Shown here in pieces: positions 58,517-64,000 of a stretch of 64,000 bases of DNA; positions within the stretch are counted from its first letter, which is position 1, and every line of letters starts with the position of its first letter. The stretch is taken from the NCBI GenBank assembly GCA_947069175.1, contig CAMTDV010000002.1, positions 7,977,054-8,041,053 of the forward strand. Reading direction: 5' to 3'. Origin of the DNA: Scalesia atractyloides (lineage: Eukaryota; Streptophyta; Magnoliopsida; Asterales; Asteraceae). The translations under genes were made by a program, and so were the position numbers. The notes beneath the pieces were generated by a model. That model did no database searches, was not told the origin of the DNA, and worked only from the letters and a program-made list of their open reading frames with translations.

Positions 58517-58733
58517 TAGTTAAAAAACCTACATTATATCCTTATGAGGTTCTTAATTAGTTTTCACATGAATAATGATATTAAAGCATATTCCTTAATA
58601 GTGACTTTTTTATATTATTTTTTTAAACGGTCAGCAAACCATATATATATATATGTATATTAAACAAGAGGACTAACAACTTGTTAGGCCATTCCACTGT
58701 GTTACTAGTCCAACCCCAAAAATCATAGCCAAT
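58517..58733. other. AT-rich spacer
   Basis: Only a short (AT)n tract at about 58640-58655; no gene. Confidence 0.5.
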
Positions 58734-59201
58734 TTAATTACATATATTTGCTACTTCAAAATTAATCCAATCCTCCCATTTTAGATCCTTCAGACACGAA
58801 CGACTTTTGACCCATAAAAAATGGTACTGCTTCCAGATCCAACGATTAGGACCCGAACCTACGCTCACCGCATGAAGAAGCCATGTAAGTTCCTGCAATT
58901 CGGATAATTCAGCTGGGGATGAGGGTTGCCATACCCAACGTAAGTCGCACAAAACCAAGCCATTCTCCCATTTCACCCTTTCCGAAACTGTAACCTTTTT
59001 CAGTGCCTCCAGATTGAACAAGCTAGCGGACACTTTTATAATTTGCTTCCAAGGTCCCGAAATAGTTAGTTTTCCGGGTACAAAATTCCACGTTCTCACA
59101 TTGTTATGTATCCCACAAATTACCTTTCTCCATAAAGAGTTCGGGTCAATCTTAAACCTCCACCACCATTTGGCTAACATACCCAAATTACCTTTCTCCA
59201 T
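58734..59201 (-). pseudogene. LINE (non-LTR retrotransposon) ORF2 remnant
   Basis: A 155-aa open fragment on the minus strand. It begins with KGNLGMLAKWWWRFKIDPNS and LWRKVICGIH, followed by WNFVPGKLTISGPWKQI. This matches the C-terminal part of plant LINE reverse-transcriptase proteins, which keep NxALLxKWWWRF and xSLWxKVI in the region before the zinc-binding domain. The rest of the ORF and the 3' tail are missing. The start is accompanied by a short duplication (TTACCTTTCTCCATAAAGAG at about 59120 and 59189). Confidence 0.65.
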
Positions 59202-59931
59202 AAAGAGTCCGGGTCAATCTCCGGGTCAATGGGACCTTTGTCATACAAGGTCACACATTATCATCACATGAGAGGATCAAGATGTTTGCGTATCTTCTTT
59301 GAGGCTTCTTCGATAAAATCCTTCATATGTGGTAGTGGCAATGGGATGTTTTTCCTCATAGGTGTTTGCTTGAGGGCTTAAGTTAACTTCCTTTATTTAA
59401 TAACGGCTAACTGCCTAACTTACACACGCACCAATCCTTCTCCTAAATCTTCATCATTCTATTCACTATATGACTAGAATCCTCAACCTCAAGTCACCTT
59501 CCTATACCACCACCACCACCACCACATGTAGGTGTAAATGCCATACATTTCATCATATATGCTTTCTTGATCAACATTATACAAGCCATTAAGTTATCAA
59601 TGACTTCCATAATCTTTTATATAACGAAGAAATGTTAGTAGTGTCCCGTATGAATGGTGTTTGGATTGGAAGGCCATGTTGTCCATTATGTCCGAATCTG
59701 GAATAACGTGCCCCTTAGGCCCAGTGACGGAACTATAAGTTTTAAGTTAGGGGGTCACAATAGAAGTGTTTGACATCCGTCGATACACATCAAAAAATGA
59801 TTTATGTAAGGTTGGGTCGCCAACAATTTCATCTTCTAGTAATTTCTCCTTTTTATCGATTTATTGCTTGATTTTAGCTTCTTTTCTTTTTTACCAAAGT
59901 ATCTTTCAATAAATACCTTTACTTATAAAGA
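59202..59931. other. Gene-free region
   Basis: Contains a CCA microsatellite at 59501-59523. CCAGTGACGGAACTATAAG at about 59722 resembles the terminus of a MITE, but no partner end was found. Confidence 0.45.
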
Positions 59932-59940
59932 TAATAGAAA

Positions 59941-60746
59941 GAGTAAATTGCACAAAACATCCTTTATGTTTCCTTAAACTTGCAGGTTCCAGCCTTAATG
60001 TTTAAAAGTTGCTAAAAACAGCCTTTAAGTTTATTTGTGTTGCGGGTTCAATCCTTTACAGCTAACCACGTTATTTTCTTCAGTTAAGTTCCCTCACATG
60101 CATAACATGTGTTTAAGTCTAACTTGCGGCGTCCTAAGCGTCACCAGTTGCTGGATCCGACTACTGAACACGATATTACGAAGTTCTCTGATTTGACGGC
60201 ATCGGCGTTCCGTGAGAAGTATCTAGGGTTGAAGAGTCGTTTGTCGTTTCCGTCTGATGCGAATAAGGCGCCGATTCTTCCAACTGATGATAATCCTGAA
60301 GAGTTTGATTGGCATGATCAAAATCTGTGTTAATCTTTACAGCTTAGTGGGCTAGCTTAACAAGATTCCTATCTTAATTCCGGGTTCGCCGGAATCCGGC
60401 GAAGTCGCCGGAGAAGAAGACCGGAAAAGAGGGTGTTTGGTTTTTAAAAGTTTGGTTTTATTGCACATTAGTCCCTGCGGTTAGAATTTTTTTAAACTAG
60501 GTTAAAACTTAAATATTCTTTTTTTTTTTATAATTGAAGTGGGTGGAAGATCAACCAAAATAATGAATATACCCTCACATGTTATGCATGTGAGGGAACT
60601 TAACTGAAGAAAATAACGTGGTTAGCTGTAAAGGATTGAACCCGCAACAAAAATAAACTTAAAGGCTGTTTTTAGCAACTTTTAAACATTAAGGCTGAAA
60701 CCTGCAAGTTTAAGGAAACATAAAGGATGTTTTGTGCAATTTACTC
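59941..60746. mobile_element. Gene-capturing foldback transposon (Pack-TIR type) carrying a cysteine-protease fragment
   Basis: Inverted arms 59941-60109 and 60549-60746 are the same family as the complete MITE at 11306-11662. Flanks TAATAGAAA at 59932-59940 and 60747-60755 form an exact 9-bp duplication. The centre of the foldback (60110-60548, about 440 bp) is replaced by foreign, more GC-rich DNA that encodes a protease segment and a CCGGCGAAGTCGCCGGAG-rich stretch. The insert sits asymmetrically: the left arm lost its inner end after CATAACATGTG, the right arm is complete. Confidence 0.88.
60109..60333 (+). pseudogene. Captured fragment of a RD19/cathepsin-F-like papain-type cysteine protease
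   Basis: In-frame 74 codons read FKSNLRRPKRHQLLDPTTEH, ITKFSDLTASAFREKYLGL and NKAPILPTDDNPEEFDWHD. This is the C-terminal half of the I29 inhibitor propeptide, the linker and the first residues of the mature enzyme as found in plant RD19-type proteases. It stops before the catalytic Cys region; after DWHD the sequence diverges and a stop follows. No ATG is present at the upstream junction. The fragment cannot be an active enzyme. Confidence 0.85.
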
Positions 60747-60755
60747 TAATAGAAA

Positions 60756-61744
60756 ATCTTGCGACAAGAATTATATGAAATAATAAATTATAAATTCAAT
60801 AATATATAAGTCAGTTAAATAATCATAGTATAAAATAAGATCAAGTTTATAGATAATTATTAAATTAAATAATATGCGTACACACAATATAATATACAAA
60901 ATTAAAGTAATATAATAGTAATTTCATTATACATTGTGGAGTGTGCTTAGGAAGTAAATAAACAATAATGTAGTATTAGGTATACGATTTTGACTTCTGA
61001 AAAAAAACAACTTTACCATCTATTATCATCTTCATTTTTTAAACTTTGGTTCCGACGAACAACAACGCATTCGGTGAAGCGCAGTGGCGGATCTAGAAAA
61101 TATTCATAGGGGTAACGTTTTATAAAAAAAAGGTAACGAAATCGAAAAAACGTAAAAAAAAGGTCAAATTTTTTCAAAATTTACACTACCGCCATAGCTC
61201 TACCCCTGCGTCTAAGGTATGTTCGCCCATGGTGAAGCCAAAATAGTTGATAATTTCAACCAGTCTTCTATTTTAACTTCAAATACTTTTCGGAGACAAT
61301 CTAGAAGGTCAACACACACATATATTGGATTTTTTAATTAAATATGTTCCCTGAAAACACGTGTCCTGACCGATGATCCTTCCTGCCCACCCTGAGGTCG
61401 GCCATGCTAAGATATATAGTGTATCCTTCAACCATTTTGCTAAAAACTCACAGTTTGAGATAGTAAAATCTTGCATGACACGTCACAAAAGTATAGGGTA
61501 GTCAATTGAACAACGACTATAATTAAAGAGCACCACGTCTCTGAACACAGGATGATGGTTCATAAAGACACACCAACCACATGTACCACTTGATCTTGTG
61601 ATTTGAATTTCCGTCAATATTGTTCAATGACTTCCATGTCTTGTTCATCATGTTCACAAGCCACTCATCTGTTAGCTCTCTTTAAATAAGTTTAAATGAC
61701 TTTGGTTTGTTGACACCCATATGTAATGGATGCCATTAAATTAA
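60756..61744. other. Gene-free region with MITE-like sequence
   Basis: At 61083-61216 CAGTGGCGGATCTAG and, inverted, CTCTACCCCTGCG bound a short AT-rich element resembling common plant MITEs; borders are uncertain. No coding region. Confidence 0.4.
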
Positions 61745-61911
61745 GAGTAAATTACAATTTTTGTCATTTATCTATATATCAAATTGCAGACGGAAAGGAT
61801 GTAAACGTGTAACATTTTGAAACGTTAAGTACAAAATCAGTCAATTTTGAAGACAAAGAACATCGCCTGCACATTTTTATATACATAAAGGACAAAACTT
61901 GTAATTTACTC
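61745..61911. mobile_element. 167-bp MITE with TTAA target duplication
   Basis: The ends GAGTAAATTACAATTTTTGTC and, inverted, GAGTAAATTACAAGTTTTGTC are nearly perfect terminal repeats. TTAA lies at 61741-61744 and 61912-61915. The internal sequence has no ORF. Confidence 0.75.
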
Positions 61912-61915
61912 TTAA

Positions 61916-64000
61916 AGTAAATAGAAAATGAATTAAAACGACCTATTGAATAACAAAGAAATAAATAGTAAAACAATAGTATGTTATTAGCCAATAACAA
62001 TACATAAAAACAGATATGAGAACCCTATGTAAAGCAACAACGTGATAACGAACATTTCTAAGCAGTGAAAGTCTGAAGCACAAATTCTTATTCAACATGC
62101 GATCGGAACTCCCGAAGAGAACATAGTACATAAACACATACTCTAGCAAACAATTTGACGCATAAACTTCGCTCCCACAGGACTTGAATTTTTTATATCA
62201 AGCATAATACAGGAGAACTTACGTCATTTTATCATAAGATTAGTTTAAAATACCAAAATAATACATGAGAACTTGTGTCATTTTATCATAAGCGTAGTTT
62301 AAAAAGTACAAAATAGTAAATTTAGCCAGCATTTGACTTTCCGTTATTTTTATTAAATTTATGTCTAATAAAATAAGGTAGAACGAGTATAAACGACAAT
62401 CGCAATAGAAAGAGAACCAGGAAAGGATGTCTCGTAGTCGTAGTGTTCATCCAAAATGTCAAACCCTGTTTCATTACTTTCGATGTGTCCAAACACTTTT
62501 TGCCACAATTAACGATCACACTCTCCAACATTCCCTTTCTAAAACATATTCGTAAAAAGTTACTATATTGATAATAATAATAATAACATCATCCCCTCTC
62601 ATTAATTTCTTTAAAATTCATAATTGAAATCATAAAATATTATCTTTTATTCTTATACATATGAATATTGATTTATAGGATAAGGTTCAAACTATAATGT
62701 TAAAACAAATCTATAACAAGGGTATCAAACACATTCTGATTGAAGTCAATTCTTATACATAGCAACTTTGATTTATAAGGTAAGGTTCACATATATAGTT
62801 TTATAAAATAAGAAGTCGTAGTCTTGTATCAAACGGATTTCGATTGAACTCACTCAAGCGGCATTGGAACCATCTTGTCGAACTCTACAATATGAGATTC
62901 TGGGTTTTGGTTTTTTGCTTTGAATCGACGGATACAACCCATACCGAACACATACAACCCATAATCGCCGACAACTTGCAACACACATAACCTACAAATC
63001 AGACTTACCACCATAACATGCAATCGATGATCTTTTCATGATAACTTGCAAGGTCAAAATTCAAATATGCAACCATCGGCGTCTTAGATGGCACCTGAAA
63101 AATGAAGTGGTGACGGTGAACATAGAAGAAGAGTAGAGGAGTGCTCGTCGAAAAAAAGGAAGTGTGGTGGGTTAGGTGATGAAGTGGCGGTGGTTTGGTA
63201 GTTTGTTTTTCGGCGATGGCAAGATGAGGTGGTGGTGGCGGCGGCCTGATGACGGGGTGAGTTGGTGATGGTAGTTGGGATTTGGGGGTGGTAGTAATAG
63301 TGGTGGTGCATATAAGAACGAGAAAGAGAGAGAAACGGGGAGGGGTAGGTGAGTAAAACATGGGTCCACTTTCTTTTTTTTATTAGTATGGACATTTTAG
63401 TCATTTCACACTCAGTTAACACTAAAAATTAACCCTCATCCACGTTAGAAATTATCCGAGAAACAAGTGTGTAAAAAATATGGATCAAGACAGTAATGTT
63501 AGAAAGATAAAGACAATAGGTTAAATTTCATCGATGCACAAGGACTATTTAGACATTTTTCTATACTATTTGATTTTTTCTAAAGTGAAATAATAAATAT
63601 GAAACCGTTAGAATAATGCAATCTCGTACATGTGTGTGTATATATATATATATATTACTAAAATGTGTAATATTATCAACTTTGTTTAATATAGGGGTAA
63701 TATCAAATAAAAAATTCATTTTATCTAACTAGAATGAAAAAGAATATTGATTTTTTATTTTTAAAATCATTGGTTAAGATGAAAATTAAAAAAAAAATAG
63801 AAGTATAAGGATATTTTTTGAAAATCATAGTTATTGATTTTCTCACCACATACAAGACACATGCATATTTCATCCTCATATTTTAAACGTTTATAACTTT
63901 TTATACATTATTATTTTTTCATAAAAATTTTACTATAAAATCGAGTGTCTTTTTATCTTTAATTTGAGTATCATATTGCTATATAAAATATGACAACTAA
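61916..64000. other. Gene-free right edge of the window
   Basis: AT-rich, with a GGT/GGC-rich patch (about 63160-63300) and a (TA)n tract at about 63636-63655. Minus-strand frames in 63005-63422 are low-complexity Thr/Pro/His readings without initiation or family signals. A few TAATAATAA repeats lie near 62570. Confidence 0.45.

Noticed and set aside
63005..63422. Three overlapping minus-strand ORFs of 65-118 aa.
   Set aside because: Low-complexity readings of a GGT/GGC-rich tract in three frames at once, with no domain or gene context.

Overview
This window looks like repeat-rich nuclear DNA of a flowering plant (a eudicot; Asteraceae is my guess from the look of the repeats, not proven). 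Evidence: split genes with GT/AG introns, a plant augmin-subunit gene, a RIN4/NOI-type gene, very AT-rich intergenic DNA, foldback MITEs, a Mutator-like element and nested Ty3/gypsy retrotransposons primed by initiator tRNA-Met. Only two host genes are well supported, both in the first 9 kb.

Layout. 1-3456: last eight recognisable exons of the augmin subunit 3 gene (AUG3/HAUS3) on +, with two foldback MITEs in its introns. 5161-5675: a hAT-type MITE with an 8-bp target duplication. 7456-8576: a three-exon NOI/RIN4-like gene on -, with its TATA box at 8641-8650. 8.9-12.2 kb: gene-free DNA with repeats, a scrap of Copia reverse transcriptase and a 357-bp foldback element with a perfect 9-bp target duplication.

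12.2-58.5 kb is one nested stack. The base is a Mutator-like element (MULE) with similar inverted ends near 12214 and 58516; on the - strand it encodes a decayed transposase that continues into an OTU-like protease domain. Two blocks landed in it. (1) Element C, 13171-22462 (duplication ACTAC), has 2.65-kb, nearly identical LTRs and an intact gag but no protease, RT or integrase: a young gag-only non-autonomous retrotransposon. (2) Element A, 24146-55421 (duplication GAAGG), is a tandem LTR-internal-LTR-internal-LTR array of a gypsy element on -. Its middle LTR was then split by element B, 35603-46140 (duplication TGAAG), a full-length gypsy element on + whose gag-pol is broken by two stops and several frameshifts. 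Removing the A/B block and one GAAGG copy rejoins the MULE reading frame at that site.

The most unusual signal is in the LTRs of C and B. Both carry tRNA-like units (pol III A-box and B-box sequences) in the same layout: one antisense unit upstream of the candidate TATA box and one (B) or four (C) sense units downstream, where they would lie in the transcript leader. B and C also share gag, a 5' leader and the pre-polypurine region, so B looks like a decayed relative of the autonomous partner of C.

58.5-64 kb: a LINE remnant, then an 806-bp foldback transposon (59941-60746, perfect 9-bp duplication) that has captured part of a RD19/cathepsin-F-like cysteine protease gene, then MITEs and gene-free AT-rich DNA.
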